Below the pieces are notes generated by a model. That model did no database searches, was not told the origin of the DNA, and saw nothing but the letters and a program-made list of their open reading frames with translations. A stretch of 24,151 bases of DNA from Hymenopellis radicata. Its lineage: Eukaryota > Basidiomycota > Agaricomycetes > Agaricales > Physalacriaceae. Of the stretch, positions 1 through 11,810 are shown piece after piece. Positions within the stretch are counted from its first letter, which is position 1, and each line of letters opens with the position of its first letter. The translations under genes and the position numbers were made by a program. Where the stretch lies: assembly GCA_015501595.1 (NCBI GenBank), contig JADNRX010000747.1:1-24151 (forward strand), read 5' to 3'.

Positions 1-1
1 A

Positions 2-46
2 CCAGGTGGTGGTGAACTCGCTGCTACAGGCATTATGTATTTGTAG
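2..46 (+). CDS. Possible C-terminal tail of a gene entering from the left (partial)
   Basis: The frame beginning at base 2 is open from the window edge to a TAG at 44-46 and encodes a short glycine/alanine-rich tail ending GELAATGIMYL. A pyrimidine-rich, AT-richer stretch that looks like a 3' untranslated region follows at once. This fits the last residues of a + strand gene running into the window. Only 14 codons are visible, so no family can be named and the call may be chance. Confidence 0.25.
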   Translation, partial: PGGGELAATGIMYL

Positions 47-353
47 TTGGACGATCTCAAATCTATACGACTCTGGATTGTTTGTCGAGTATTGTTTTTA
101 TGTCGTGTGCTGCCTTTCCTTCCTACCTACTCTGTCTCTCTACTGTCGTGCTTTAAGTATTGTTGTACATCTAGCTATCCATCTGCAATGATATGACGTT
201 CTACGCTGATCACATTATGAGTTGCTTCGAGCGTTATCAACGCGTCTTCTACTGTCATTACCTGGAAAAAGGCACTAACGGAAGCTCGGAGCAGGCGTCA
301 AGTTCTATATTGTGCTAATGAATGTTGTACAAGCAAATCTAAGTATGATACAT
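47..353. other. Convergent intergenic region, no gene seen
   Basis: This lies between the possible + strand gene tail and the 3' end of the minus-strand reductase. It is rich in T and CT runs, as expected for two facing 3' untranslated regions. The 61-codon ORF at 6-191 has no recognisable content. I see no RNA gene or repeat. Confidence 0.5.
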
Positions 354-3300
354 CTAGTTGATGAATCCAGTCTTTCTCCAATGTACAACCCATTTCCCGA
401 CCAGTTCAGCGCTGACAGCGGGCGTCTGACCAAGACTCGGGGCAATCTTCAACGTCTCGTCGGTCTGGAACACCATAGGCTTCTTAAAGTTGGGACCGAA
501 GCGCATGCGGAAGAAGGGCTAAAGTACGATGAGTCGAATTCGACAACCACCAAAAGTGATGGACTAACCAGAAGTTTAACGGTGGGGTTCTTTGCAGGGT
601 CTTGTTCCGACGTGGCCAAGCGCTCGATCCAAGCGTTCTTGTCGACCTTTTCGAATTTGAGACCGCTGGATGCAAGTCCGTCGATGATGCTTTCCCAGTT
701 GGCATCTCTGTTGGGATTGACGATGTGGTACACGGCAGCCTTTGGCTTGGAGGTGCTCAGAACGACCTCGGCAATGCCCTTGCCAGCAAAGTCGACAGGA
801 AGCCACGAGGGGTTCTGTTATGGAGGTGAATAAGACGTAGCAGTCGACAAAGGGGGAAAAACGCACCTCGTCGTATACGGGCAGCGCGCCAACAGTGTTC
901 GCACTCTTGAACATCAAGGGCCAGGCTCAATGAAGACTTGGTCAGCAGCACAAACTGGATTTAAGTAATAGACATACCTTCCGTCTCATTCCAGATACCG
1001 TGTACAGAGTCGCCGACCATTTGACCAATGCGAAGAACAGAGACGGGAAGCCCGTTCTTCTCCGTGGCCTTCTCCATCAACTTCTCAACGGTCCACTTCG
1101 ATTGCGCATAGCCAGTGCCCGCGGCGGTGGCGGTCGATGGCGGGAAATTCTCAGGGCAAGTCGGGTCGGGAGAGCCTTGTCGGCAACTGATAGACGAACT
1201 GAAGAGGAAGGTTGCCGGTTCGGACCAGGGAGTCTGAAGACAAAGATTGATGAGATTCACAACGCCACCAATGTGCTCGTCGTAAGAATCGATGTTCAGG
1301 ACAAAGTTGACGGGCCAGGCGTTCTATGATAGATGTATGAGCTCATGATACAGTGCGAGAGCTATCATGTAGCTCACATGGATGACATCGGTAGCCTGTC
1401 CCTTGAGGGATTCGTACTCTTCCTTGGTAAGCCCAAGAAGCTCATTCTGAGCGTTCGAAGCGTAGGAGACGACCTTGCTCTCGTCAATAGTTAGGTTCCT
1501 GAGTTTGACCGACTCCCTGACACGCTCGAGGGAATCGGCATGGGACTTCGCACGCGAAAGACAGATAACTTTGCGGACAGAAGACGAAGCAGTCAAATTG
1601 GCGAGGATGTGTGCTCCCAAAGATCCAGTTGCGCCGGTCAAGATCTACAAGGAGATAATCAGATGAATGCTGATATACTAAATTTGGACAACTCACGATC
1701 ACGCGAGCATCGACGGGCTTTGATGGCGCATTCGGGCCGGCGGAATGACTTCCGACTTTGGCAATCCACTTATCCAGCAAAGCTAACATCTTCGCTTCGT
1801 GCTGACTTTCTACTGCACCATCCCCGCTCTGAAGACGAGTAAGGAAAGCGGCCAGCTTCTCGACCGATGGATGTTCGTAGACCACTAATCGAGCATTAGT
1901 AATGCCTCTCGCTCAGCGCAGTCAACCGCACCTGTTTGACTAAGAGAATGGCCACCGAGCTCAATCTCCTTCTGCACACTGTTCCTGATCCTCGTCGCCT
2001 GCAACGAATCGACACCGAACGAGAACAAGTCAACCTTCTTGTCCAGCTTAGCCGATCTGCTGGGACCAAGTGCCGTGGCAATGGTGTTGTACAGATAGTC
2101 TTCCAATTCGAGTCCATTCAGTGCCTTCATTTCCACCTCCTCGTCATCGCGGTCAAATCGTTTATAGATGCTGTCTATTTGAAGGTCAGCAAGCCCCGAG
2201 CATATAAAGTGTAAGACATACCGATGAGATCCTTAAACTTCGCGTAGCAAGCCGGACGAAGAATGCTCATCTTCGTAGCGACCGGTATCGTAGTTCCATA
2301 ACTGAAGGGAATTGAGGCGGGTGTAACTAACGATAAACAAAGAGACGTCTCGTACGGCAAGAACTCGACCATTTCGGGCAGTAGACGCGAATGAGTGGGC
2401 GCTTCAGCATTAGCTTGCTCGATAACAGGCCAAACCTTCTCCATCAACTGTTCTTGCGTGAGGTCCTTGGCGAGTTCTGACGGGAGAATCAAACAACCGG
2501 TCTGTGGACGTCCCGCGCCGAAAACGACAGCTGCGCGAACATGAGTCATGCAAGTCAGCGTTTAGTGATCTCAAGCTCACCTTCGGCCACATATGGACTG
2601 TTTCCTCGGATGCATAGTTCCATGGGTACAGGGTTCGTCTTCTCACCCAATATTTGGACGAGGGTGTCATCTAGTCGGCCAACATACTTGAACAAGTTCT
2701 TGTGTTCTGGGTGGCGAAGGAAGAGATCTTTCGTTGCGTATGATCCATCAGGACGGTTGGTTTCGATCTTACAACAATTTATGAGGTGCTCGTTCGATCG
2801 AGAACCAGACATGGATACCCACCTTTGGAGGATATCCATCCTTAATGACAACCTCAAAGGTGTCAGCACCCTGAGGTTCGAAGACGAGGTAGTTGAGCGA
2901 CGTAGGCAGAGGGCGAACCCAGTTCCACAGCTTGTCCGCGGTGAAGTCACGGTTGGAGTTCAGGAGAGATCCGGTTTCAGTCGTCCCGTATATACTGAGC
3001 AGGTTGACGCCAGACTTAACGAGGCGATCACCAAGATCGTCGGGGAGAGGTGCCCCAGCGTAACTGACGGTGTCAAAGCTTGCGAGAGCATTGACTCCCT
3101 CTGCAGTTTCTGCCAAAAGCTGTGGATATCCAATTAGTGTTGGGAATGTTTAGGCATAAACGTAACATACTTTGATAACATAGGGCACTGCGAAGCATTG
3201 ACGAACGGGAGGAGAGGAAGCGAGAACGGCACAGATATTGTCGGATGTCAAGGGCAAATGGGGAGGGAAGAGCGTCAGATGAAGACCGGGATACATGCAT

Positions 3301-4168
3301 CGGAACCTAAACGCGGTCAACCAAGGGCTCGAATGACCGCGAAAAGAACGTACACTGCAAAATGACCGTAACCATGGAAGACGGGGAGTGTACTGAAACC
3401 AGGCTTGTTCTGGTTGAGAGCAACATTGGCGATGAGACCGTAGTGGGTGATATGAACGGGTTTGGGGAAACCAGTCTACCGGATCGTTAGCGGGTACATA
3501 TAGGCGAAGCATTGGTCCTACCGATCCCGAGGAGTGAAGAATGACAGCAGGGCGGGAAGTCTCCTGCTCTGGGGTGAGAACAGGTTTGAACGGTTTGATC
3601 TTGGAGTTCTCGACTCCTTCAGGTCCCCAAAGAGGGAAACGCTGGTCCGGGTGGATGTCGATCTCGTAGCCTTGCGACTTGAGCACATCTCTGGCTTCTT
3701 TGGCTTCCTGGACGAACTTGCTGCCGTAGATAAGATGCGTCGCCTTGGTCAACTTGGTCAAGTGAGCGATCGCAGGCACAGAATTGTTGACCGAAAGGAG
3801 AAGGGCACTGAGGCCGAGTTTGGCAAGAGCCATCTCGAGGAGGGATTCATCGATTGCCGTGCTGGTAAGAACAGCGACGATCTTCACTGGGGGAATCTCT
3901 CCGGGGGCGACTTTGGGTGCAATCCCGAGGCCGGCATAATGCCAGGCGAGGCGGTCAACCGCAGCTTCAGTCTGCGAGAACCTAGGGAGGAGAGGATGAG
4001 ACCATTTTCGTTATTTCTGGCGTATCAAACATACGTGAGGGACCTCAAGATAATGTTGGGCCCGTCGGCAGCATCACCAGTGTAGATGAAGGGGTCGTTG
4101 GGTTGATCGCGAGCCCGAATGGTAAGTAGCTCGGTGAGTGACTTGGCTTTGAAAGTAGCAGCAGGCAT
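354..4168 (-). CDS. NRPS-like adenylate-forming reductase (A-T-R, carboxylic acid reductase type)
   Basis: A three-module enzyme that would activate a carboxylic acid as an acyl-AMP, load it on a phosphopantetheine arm and release it reductively (NADPH) as an aldehyde or alcohol. It starts at MPAATFKAKS (4168) and ends at TAG (354-356). I place 14 introns at 3982-4034, 3476-3521, 3307-3353, 3120-3170, 2768-2822, 2531-2580, 2302-2355, 2175-2221, 1885-1931, 1645-1696, 1324-1377, 926-977, 815-866 and 519-568. The exons sum to 3105 nt, in frame, 1034 aa. Adenylation motifs: HSSGSTGFPK (~194-203), YGTTETG (~329-335), YVGRLDD (~411-417). Carrier site: FGVDSLQ, Ser ~587. Reductase: TGATGSLG (~676-683) and YAQSKW with Tyr ~835 and Lys ~839. 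There is no condensation domain, so it is not a peptide synthetase. The family includes aminoadipate and aryl-acid reductases; I cannot read the substrate. No tailoring enzymes adjoin it. Confidence 0.93.
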
Positions 4169-4466
4169 TGTAGAGAGCGAAAAAGAGGAAAATCGCGCAG
4201 TCCATTTCAGTTTAGTCCTAATATTAATACGTTTCGAAGAGAGCGGTTAGAGACGGACCGCACGGCCCTTGTCACTTCGACCCAGTGACCTCACATTTCG
4301 AAAAGCGTTCCCCATGGGGCCGCGAGCCGGTGTTGCCAAAGGTTGCCAAGGCCCTTTCAAGTTCGGAAATACGGTGCGCCAGCCGTACTGTCCAGTGCTT
4401 ATCGCCGTTACTTTCAGAATCAAGATCGTATTAGTACTAGTAGACTATTAGTGTAAGTAACGGTGC

Positions 4467-7243
4467 TTAATTCCAAGCCGCCTTCGCATACTCAGCAAGA
4501 ACATCTTGCGATGTGTATGATCCATAAGTTCCAGCATCGGCTGCAACAAAGGTCGTATCTGACTGCACCGTGTTTAACGTCTGGATAACCTGGGCAAGGA
4601 TGAAATTGACGAAGACAAAGTCGATCAGAGTGTCGTTCGAGATGTTGGGAGTCTTCGAGGCGATGAAGTCGGGGGAAGGATAGAATGACAAGGCTGTATG
4701 CAAAGTATCGTCACCAATCCCAGGGCACGACTAGCGACAATTAAGTATCGGCAAAACACTGGCGGAAAGTAGACTCACATCGGTCGTAACATATCCCAAA
4801 GTGATGTTGTCGGTAACATCCTCTCTGCGCCCCAGAGCGGTATACCGCCTGTCCATCTCCTTGAGCCAGTCATTGTAACGACTCCTCACGTCACCCCTCC
4901 GGTACAATTCCTCCTCACGTTCCAAACTCCTTCTCCGATTATTGGATCCCGCGGAATTCATTGTGTGTATGGTGTCCAAAACGACGCTCAACGGCACTTC
5001 AGGAATATACAAGAAGGGATCATCGAAGGGCGAGGCAGTGATCTATAGAAAATATCGTCAAATGAACTCTCGGGTGCTGGCGTTCAACTTACCACGTCAT
5101 TTTTAGTGAAAGGACCTGCGTAGATGTCAAATCGTTGCGAACCAGAATTGATGACCATGATGTTGGGAATTGAAGACCTGCTGTTGTTGAGGGACAATGT
5201 GTATGGAGTAGCCTACAACGGATAAGCGCGGACTAGAGGTGTTGGCGTGAAAGTCATACCTGCTCGATAAAGAGGGATAGCTGAGAGCCATTAGAAGGAT
5301 AGGGTGACCTTTTCAGTTCCCAATATTAGACGCAGTCTAGCCAGGGTACGACAACTCACTGTGATATCGTGAAATCGCGTGGCGCCGTGCCATATGTGAG
5401 GGCCAAATCGAAATCGGCTGCTAGCTCATTTAGACCTTGCGTTATGGACTCTCCCTGCAAGGTATCGAATGAAACTGCTTCTCGAGCGGTGTGATACTAG
5501 ACATGACAATCAGTTTTTAACAAGCTTGACAAGTTCCCATAATTCCAATGTACCTCATACGTGACTCGGTTGGCATCCAAGTATCTCCGGCTGAAGGTGA
5601 GGCCTTGATCATGTTCTTCCAGTTTAAGGCCTTCCGAAAGCAATCAATAATCTGCTATAGAGTCGCTGAGTACGCTACTTACTCATCCATCCGATAGTCT
5701 CCATATAGCGTCCGCTTTCCAGTGCCATTGACCTGTCATCAAGCTGAATGCAGTCGCGGATATGAGTGTGGCCTAAGGTCATTCAAGTTATAGAAATCTG
5801 CCTCATGGTGACACATACCTCCAAGTATCATGATCGGTGTCTTCGCGTGTACCGCACGTACGGCGTCGAACACTACTGGCCCTGTAGATGTTGTATTAGA
5901 CCTTATTCATGTCTCGTTTCCGACAAACGAACATTTATCATTGACAACGGGCATATGTCTGAGGGACTTGAGTAAAGAATACTTTCACAGTGACAAGAGC
6001 TTACCCGGCAAGCAAGAAAAAATCGGGCTCATCCTGGATAGCTTCCAAGAACTTGAGAATATGAGCGGAAGAAGACGATTTTGGTAGAAGGTGGTCTTAC
6101 CCAGGGCTCTTTGACCATGTCTTCAACCTTTTGCACCGTAGTACCGTTGTCATTGCCTGTGAAGTCGAACAAGACTCCCAATGCCGTAACTTGGCGTCCT
6201 CTAGATTGTGTTACGTTCGTCAGCGCAGAGCCTAGGACTGAGAACTGCAGGTACACACTTTCTCGTCTTGAACTTGGCAAAGCGATCTAAAAAAAGACGT
6301 CTAAACGAACGATAATGCTGTCCGAGATCACCGCATGCTCACCTCCGACAGGAACATTCACAATGTTATTATCAGCATCCACAAACGTAATGTTGACATT
6401 AGAAGAGAGGTATCGTCCGTTGAGAGCTGGAGCGAAGTTTTTGTACCTAGGGAATAGTGTTAAGGCGTTAAAGAAAAGAGATGGGTTCTGATACACGTAC
6501 ATGTCGAGGGTGTTGTTGTAAATGTAGAGCTCGTGGCTAAAATGGACACTCATCAGAACGAGGAAAGAGCCTAGCTCATATTTCACATACTTGCCGATAG
6601 CCATAATGTCGTAAGGAAGCTGCTTCAAGAATTCGTTGGACTGAAAGTTCCGTAAGTCGCCGCGGAGACATGCTTTGAAGCTTGGTTTACCTCGTGGGCA
6701 TCGATGCCACCAGGTGGAAATCCGTCGGACAACCCCGTTCCTATCATACGAGTTAACGAATCCGCAAATGAAGGTAGAATTAGCCACATACCATCGTGCA
6801 GGTCTCCGGAATCCACAAGAAGCAAGTCAACGTCCTTTTCCTACAGGGTCACTGTTAGCAATGTTAAGGATTAGTGTTGGGGCAGCTCCTCACAATCGCA
6901 ATCTCCTTCATATGCGTCACAAAAGACGCGAAATCGCCCAGGTCACCGCTGTAAGAGCGCCATCGTGAGCACTGGGACGAATCGAAGGGAGAGACGCGTC
7001 ATACCTGTAGTTGGGCTCAGGAAATGACGCCTTCTGGTGTCCGAGAAGCCATCCGTGTGTGTCCGTGGTGTGGATAATGTTGATATCGCCCCAGTCCAGA
7101 GGCCGCCACGGAAGATTCAGCGGTGATGACGGAACCGCTCTTTTGTAGTGACCATGAGAGTGTCCGTCCCCATCCGCGCACGCAGCCACGAGACGCGATA
7201 ACACAGAAAGCACTGTAATGGAGCGTATCAACGAGGCGGTCAT
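4467..7243 (-). CDS. Secreted 5'-nucleotidase family metallophosphoesterase
   Basis: Predicted calcineurin-like, two-metal phosphoesterase with a 5'-nucleotidase C-terminal domain, probably secreted or in the vacuolar/secretory route, releasing phosphate from nucleotides. The Met at 7243 opens a hydrophobic signal peptide (about residues 1-22). Metal and catalytic motifs in order: HTTDTHGW (~58-65), DSGDLHDG (~108-115), GNHELY (~147-152), a GHMP segment (~255), GGHTHIRDC (~284-292). Eighteen introns of 46-58 nt are needed. The 19 exons sum to 1854 nt, 617 aa, with no frame break; the last exon runs 4730-4467. Several exons are very short (26, 28, 42 nt), so ORF scanning shows only scraps. Near residues 470-510 there is a charged, Arg/Glu-rich stretch that may be a loop insertion. 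The gene ends 298 bp upstream of the reductase start, same strand; I infer no functional link. Confidence 0.93.
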
Positions 7244-7282
7244 CTTGAGATGGGATGTCGCCCGATCATATGTCAGCGCGCT

Positions 7283-7290
7283 TTTATATA
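7283..7290 (-). promoter_or_regulatory. TATA box of the 5'-nucleotidase gene
   Basis: TATATAAA on the minus strand, 40-47 bp upstream of the chosen ATG at 7243. This supports that start and implies a short 5' leader. The frame stays open upstream of the ATG, but that part lies across this box and is unlikely to be translated. Confidence 0.55.
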
Positions 7291-7298
7291 TGTACTGT

Positions 7299-7315
7299 CC
7301 CGTTACAGTAACGGG
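7299..7315. repeat. 17-bp near-perfect palindrome in the 5'-nucleotidase promoter
   Basis: CCCGTTAC-A-GTAACGGG: two perfect 8-bp arms around one base, 8 bp upstream of the TATA box. Its symmetry and position fit a binding site for a dimeric regulator; the regulator is unknown. Confidence 0.45.
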
Positions 7316-7839
7316 TGAAACCGCGCGACACATAACGCGATCAAGCTCGGGCGCGCCACGATCGTGTACCACCCGTTTGGGCGCTAGATAAAGTTTGCGA
7401 TTGACTATAAACGCACCAGCTGGTTTCACCCAAGTTTTACACCGTTTTACATCGTTTGAGCCGTTGAATTTGGTGACAACTTCGAAGGTACATAGGCCCT
7501 TGACGGCTGCTCTATCTATAGCAGTGTAGGTGACCCTGCACACCCTCCCACACACACTCTCTGCGACAGTCGGTATGGTCTGGTATGGACCAGGTGGTGC
7601 CAGGGCGAGGAAGATGAAAGCACGTGGGCCTTCAATATTTCAATAGTCTTAGTATTAAGTAAGAGCTCCTCGTGTCTTCTTGAGTCACTCTCTTGTTGTA
7701 AATCGAATGTTGTTGAACAGTTCTTATTGTTAGCCTGCAGTTAGTCCACCTCGCTGCCTGTAAACAAGCTCGATCGCTTGGGCGCCACATGTACATGCTT
7801 CGTTCCCTCTGTCACGAGTATGTAAAGATGCCTAATATT
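7316..7839. other. Intergenic region upstream of the 5'-nucleotidase gene, no gene seen
   Basis: Promoter-side DNA of the 5'-nucleotidase, followed by sequence downstream of the carboxylesterase relic. A small direct repeat (GGTATGGTCTGGTATGG) lies near 7571-7587. I see no coding content with family resemblance on either strand. Confidence 0.4.
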
Positions 7840-10000
7840 TCACAGAACTCGGTTCTTTAACGCAACAGCGTGCAACACACGGGTACCTTCTCTTCGATAG
7901 TGGTCAGGAGCAACGCCAGTCGCGTTATTCAAAAACACCATATTCGGTGGCCTCACAGTATCGTACTGTGGCCAGTTGATGACACCTGGAGAATGGTACA
8001 TAGAGATGCGACATCAAAAGACGCACCATTATCGCCATTAGCCTGGGTTGAGGTCGTTGATAGATAGATCCAATACGTTTGCCTGAAAGGCCTGTTCAGG
8101 AATAGGAGTTACTGTAGTATCTCGAGAAGAAAGAACTTCGTGCTGATCCTCGTCGTCTCTAAAATCTTCGTCCCGGTTGCCCAGCGTGTCACGCTCCGTT
8201 CACTCCAAAATGCCGAATATCTGCAAGAATACTATTCTACAGTGGATCGAAACGCAATAAGGGTCTGGCCTACATATGCCAAATCATTTGTGTGTTGAAC
8301 ACCTTTCAACACTGTTCCATTCCGTGGCATTTGGCTGAAGCAGAAACTACGTGTTGGGGAGACCGGGGATTTCGCGAGAGCAGATGGATCATGGCGCGTC
8401 CCGGTTAGAACGTTGAAATCCGTGGATACAGCATTAACTCTGAAGCGGGCGCGAGTTTATACTTGTAGGCGACTCGGGGTACTGACTTATTAATCCAGAC
8501 GGTAATAGACCGTATCCAGTATCAAACGGACATCCGGCGGAGGGGTCGTCAGGGTATGCAGATAAAATAGCATCGATATCAACGTCACTGAGAGGTCGGA
8601 AAGGTATAGTGTTAAGTCAGCCAACGTTGGGAGTGAAAAATGCCAGTGCGCTTACGTAGAAGGACAGTCCTAAGGGTAGCAGTATCGTTGGCGCCTTGAC
8701 GGGCTTGTAGGGTTTCAACTAGAAGAAGTCGTAAATGCGGGTTCATTCCCTACGAGTGTGATGCTTACAAGCGTATTCATCCTTTACCATGCCAGCGATT
8801 GACATGGTACATTGATTTTGTAGCTAGGCTTAGATGAGTAACCCGCGTGCGGGACGTCGGGAAAAGAGTTTGATTTCACTACCGCAGCGAAATAGCGCTC
8901 TGCAGCGAGACATCGCAGGTATAGTTACTCTGTTGAATTTGAGCATCCAGATTGTTCAACGACTAATTCACGGCAGTAGCTGCCACAATCGCCGGGGGCA
9001 CACGGACATCGAGTCCAAGTATTAGCATGCGTTTCCAAAGAGGCATTTCTCTGGGCGAATATAGCAGAGTCGATGATAGCACCCCGAAAGAGTTGTTGAT
9101 CCCCGCCAAATGCAGCGAGATGCTGTGTGACGCTCATACCTCACGCCGATTCGCCCCAGATGGCGCACCTCCGAACTAAAAGTAAACATAAGCCTGAGAT
9201 AAACAGGTTAGTCATAGCCTGTCAAATGAATACCTCAGCGATGGTCTCCTGGATTCATTGCAGTGCCAGATTCTAGTCAAGTGGACAGTCGGAGCAGTCG
9301 CACCTTACCTGGTCACGAATACCAAGCTTTTGTAAACCCGAGTCCGCGCGCGGCTTCGCGACCTAATGGGAAACCAAAGGCCGAAGGTCGAGAATTGATA
9401 GAAGCAAATTTTTAGCGCGTATCATAAGCATGTAGCAGCGAACTGACGACAGACAATGGGCTTCCCCAGTTCCATGGAGCGCTGGACAATACAGCTGCCG
9501 TTGAAGCGCGGGTCGACAGCAGAACCTAAAAGAAGTGTTCCACCATGGCTTACGAAGAGACGCGTAAATATCTCCGGGACACGAGGCAGAAACATACAAC
9601 AGCTGAGAGCTCTCATCCAAAGAAGGACAAGGAGATCAGCTGCCAGAACCTGAGTCGACGCCTTGATGGAAAGGCAGTCTTCTTCGACTCCAAATGGCTC
9701 GGTGTTGGTACCACCGGGACACGCCTTCCCAAACTTTGTTGCATCCAATGCCGCAGACGCCCACCGAGTCTCAAGCGCTGCTGTCACGGCGAGGCGCTAA
9801 AGTGCAAGCGCGAATCGGACGTAGGTAACAACATGTAGAAGATGGGAACACGTACTCTTTGCCTAGCCGTTGACTGAGCGCACGGAATGACGTTGAGAAA
9901 CACTGGTTCTGTTGATGGTCCCATTTTGGATTGTGACAGTTGGCACCGCACAAGTAAAAGAAGTAGACGTGAGCAGCGTTAATCCCAAGATGAAAAGCAT
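7840..10000 (-). pseudogene. Decayed type-B carboxylesterase/lipase
   Basis: Fragments in the correct order for a secreted alpha/beta-hydrolase carboxylesterase, but in shifting frames. From 10000: signal peptide MLFILGLTLLTSTS, then VPTVTIQNGTINRTS; VEEDCLSI near 9670; HGGTLLLGSAVDPRFNGS and IVQRSMELGKPIV around 9470-9550; the elbow WGESA-stop-GMSVTQHLAAFGG; LFRGAIIDSAIF; YPDDPSAGCPFDTG near 8540; GVQHTNDLAYV near 8290; and the tail INWPQYDTVRPPNMVFLNN, ending at TGA 7840-7842. Lesions: TGA at 9141-9143 replaces a Gly codon (GGA to TGA would suffice) in GESAG next to the catalytic Ser; TAA at 8925-8927 interrupts the following segment; frame changes occur around 9560-9650 and 9790-9900; part of the middle appears missing. 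A GT-AG intron with intact branch site survives near 8600-8665. Inactivation therefore looks fairly recent, but the gene cannot make the enzyme. Confidence 0.85.
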
Positions 10001-11660
10001 CGTGAAAGTGTTGTTGGTGAATATCCTTTAGTACAGGGTTTGTATTTGCATTTTCGAGGGTCGTGTGAGTCGGACAAGTGAACATATCATTCGATGGTAC
10101 GATAGCCTGCGCACTGAATGAATTATAAGCAGCCCGCCAAGAGGGGTAGAGGGGTATGAAGCAGCCGCGCGTCGTGCTGCGAATAGTTTGTTATCAACCC
10201 TGGGTTGCGGCATTTCCGGGAGTTTAGCCTCACCCGAAGGAAGGAAAAGAGAGGGGTTCTCAAGAGCTGGAAAATGTGTCATTTAAGGTAGATGATGTGA
10301 AATCTTTGGGGCGCTGCGCACCCTCAATTCGACAAAGAGTGGTGTTCTGTGCCGCTCCACCATTGAGCAAGTTTTCGAATGCTGCGACTTTGACGACACG
10401 CAATCAGACAGAGACTTGTTCACATGATCTTCAAGTCGCGCACGAGATAATGATGGTGAAGGCGCAAAAGTCTTCTGCTAGCCCAGAATGGCAATGGCCG
10501 CTCAGGACGGTCGGCAGTTAACCCCGTCTATCGCCGATCGGAACTCTTTCCTGGCAACTGCGCAGGTACGATATGTGGCGTTTGTTTGTGTCTTTCAAAC
10601 GAATACTGTATCACAGTCTCGAGCACGTCAGAAGACCGTGGAAGAAGATACGGCTACGATTATCGGGCCTTCGGTGCCAGAACCCGATGTGTACTCAGCC
10701 CATTGAATTGAATGTGGAAATGGCCTGAAATGACATGGGAAGCTTAAGAGTCTTGTAAGCGTTGGGAGGGAATCTAGCCGAGAAATGGGTTGTCTGCCTC
10801 GATGAGAGGTCTTGATATCAGAACTTCTCTGTTGCTTCGTCACCCTCTATAACTGTTGCCATTGCCACTACCGTAAATGAAAGAAGAGAATGCGATAAGA
10901 GGATACACGAGTCGGGGATTACGGGCCTCGATCTTTTTGTGGCGTCAGCTGAATGCATTTACGGTGGTCCAAAGGCGGAGAAAGGAAAGTGGCGAAGTGC
11001 ATTGCCTGTTAAGGTTTGACAAGAAAGGCTTAAATTAGAGCAACTACGAGCATTGAGAGGCGTTAGGATGGTCCCTTTTAAGGGATAGATCCATATGAAC
11101 GTGACGTTCCACAAACGTCGGACCACGAGAGCGAGCCTGGGCGAACAGTTGAACAAGAAAGCGGTGGTTGGGAAGCCGATCAACAGCACAGATTGGTGAT
11201 ATGATATGAAGAAGCCCTCCTGATACGTCTATCCGTGAGACATTCTGGCAACGAGGTTTGCAATTGGCTGTCAGGTGCAGACTCACGACACTGATATCCC
11301 AAAATGGGTCCGGAGCTAAGAGCTTCCTGGGTGTGAACAATCACATTCGAAGCGGAGACGTGTACACCACGAGGCGGTGTGTGACCAGGGATATGTTGGG
11401 ATCGCGGCCAGATATAGGTATGTCAAAGAGTAAAAGAACAGGTGCGAGGTGCGGTAAAACATGCGAACACCACATTGAAACCATAAGTGGATCGAGTACC
11501 TCTAAGGATGAGAGGCTGTAAAAATACGTTGAGAGCGTAGTAACGGGATATACAAAGCTGATGAACAGAATCTGACGGGACCGCAAGCATCCAAAGATGG
11601 GAACGCGATGGAGAGAGCCAACACAGATCGGGAGTGAGCGTGGGAACTGCTCGCAGCTAC
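10001..11660. other. Long intergenic region, no convincing gene
   Basis: About 1.66 kb between the esterase relic and the promoter of the zinc-finger gene. A TATA-like TTATAATT lies near 10121-10130 on the minus strand, upstream of the relic's start. Many ORFs of 60-116 codons occur on both strands but none shows family motifs or a coherent spliced product, apart from one weak two-exon candidate at 10488-10706. The part nearest 11661 is probably promoter. Confidence 0.45.
10488..10706 (+). CDS. Weak candidate small two-exon ORF
   Basis: The start MAMAAQDGRQ (10488) runs to a GT-AG junction, and the intron 10566-10616 (51 nt) joins in phase to a second exon ending TGA at 10706, giving 55 aa. 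The intron length matches the rest of the window. The product has no recognisable domain and the gene may be chance or a remnant. Confidence 0.18.
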   Translation: MAMAAQDGRQLTPSIADRNSFLATAQVRYVAFVCVFQTNTVSQSRARQKTVEEDTATIIGPSVPEPDVYSAH

Positions 11661-11668
11661 TATATAAG
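11661..11668 (+). promoter_or_regulatory. TATA box of the zinc-finger gene
   Basis: TATATAAG, 143-150 bp upstream of the first ATG (11811). No ATG lies between the likely transcription start and 11811, and the leader is CT-rich. This supports starting the gene at 11811 rather than at internal Met codons. Confidence 0.5.
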
Positions 11669-11810
11669 GCAGGCGTGTTGGAAGAGTTCAATTCCCCTGG
11701 ACTGTCTACGTGTATATTCTACTTTGCCTGTGTCTGTCTGTCCTCCGTATTTGCAGGAAATTGAATATTCACAGATATTCACAGATTAATTCCCTTCGTT
11801 CATTCTCTTT

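Noticed and set aside
6917..7555. 212-codon frame extending the 5'-nucleotidase N-terminus upstream of 7243
   Set aside because: The extension crosses the TATA box and palindrome, and the Met at 7243 already starts a good signal peptide.
11044..11691. Minus-strand ORFs of 98 and 116 codons as genes
   Set aside because: No motif, no coherent splicing between them, and they sit in the likely promoter region of the zinc-finger gene.
11680..11705. T-loop-like GTTCAATTCC suggesting a tRNA
   Set aside because: The flanking bases do not form the five-pair stem and no acceptor or anticodon arms were found.
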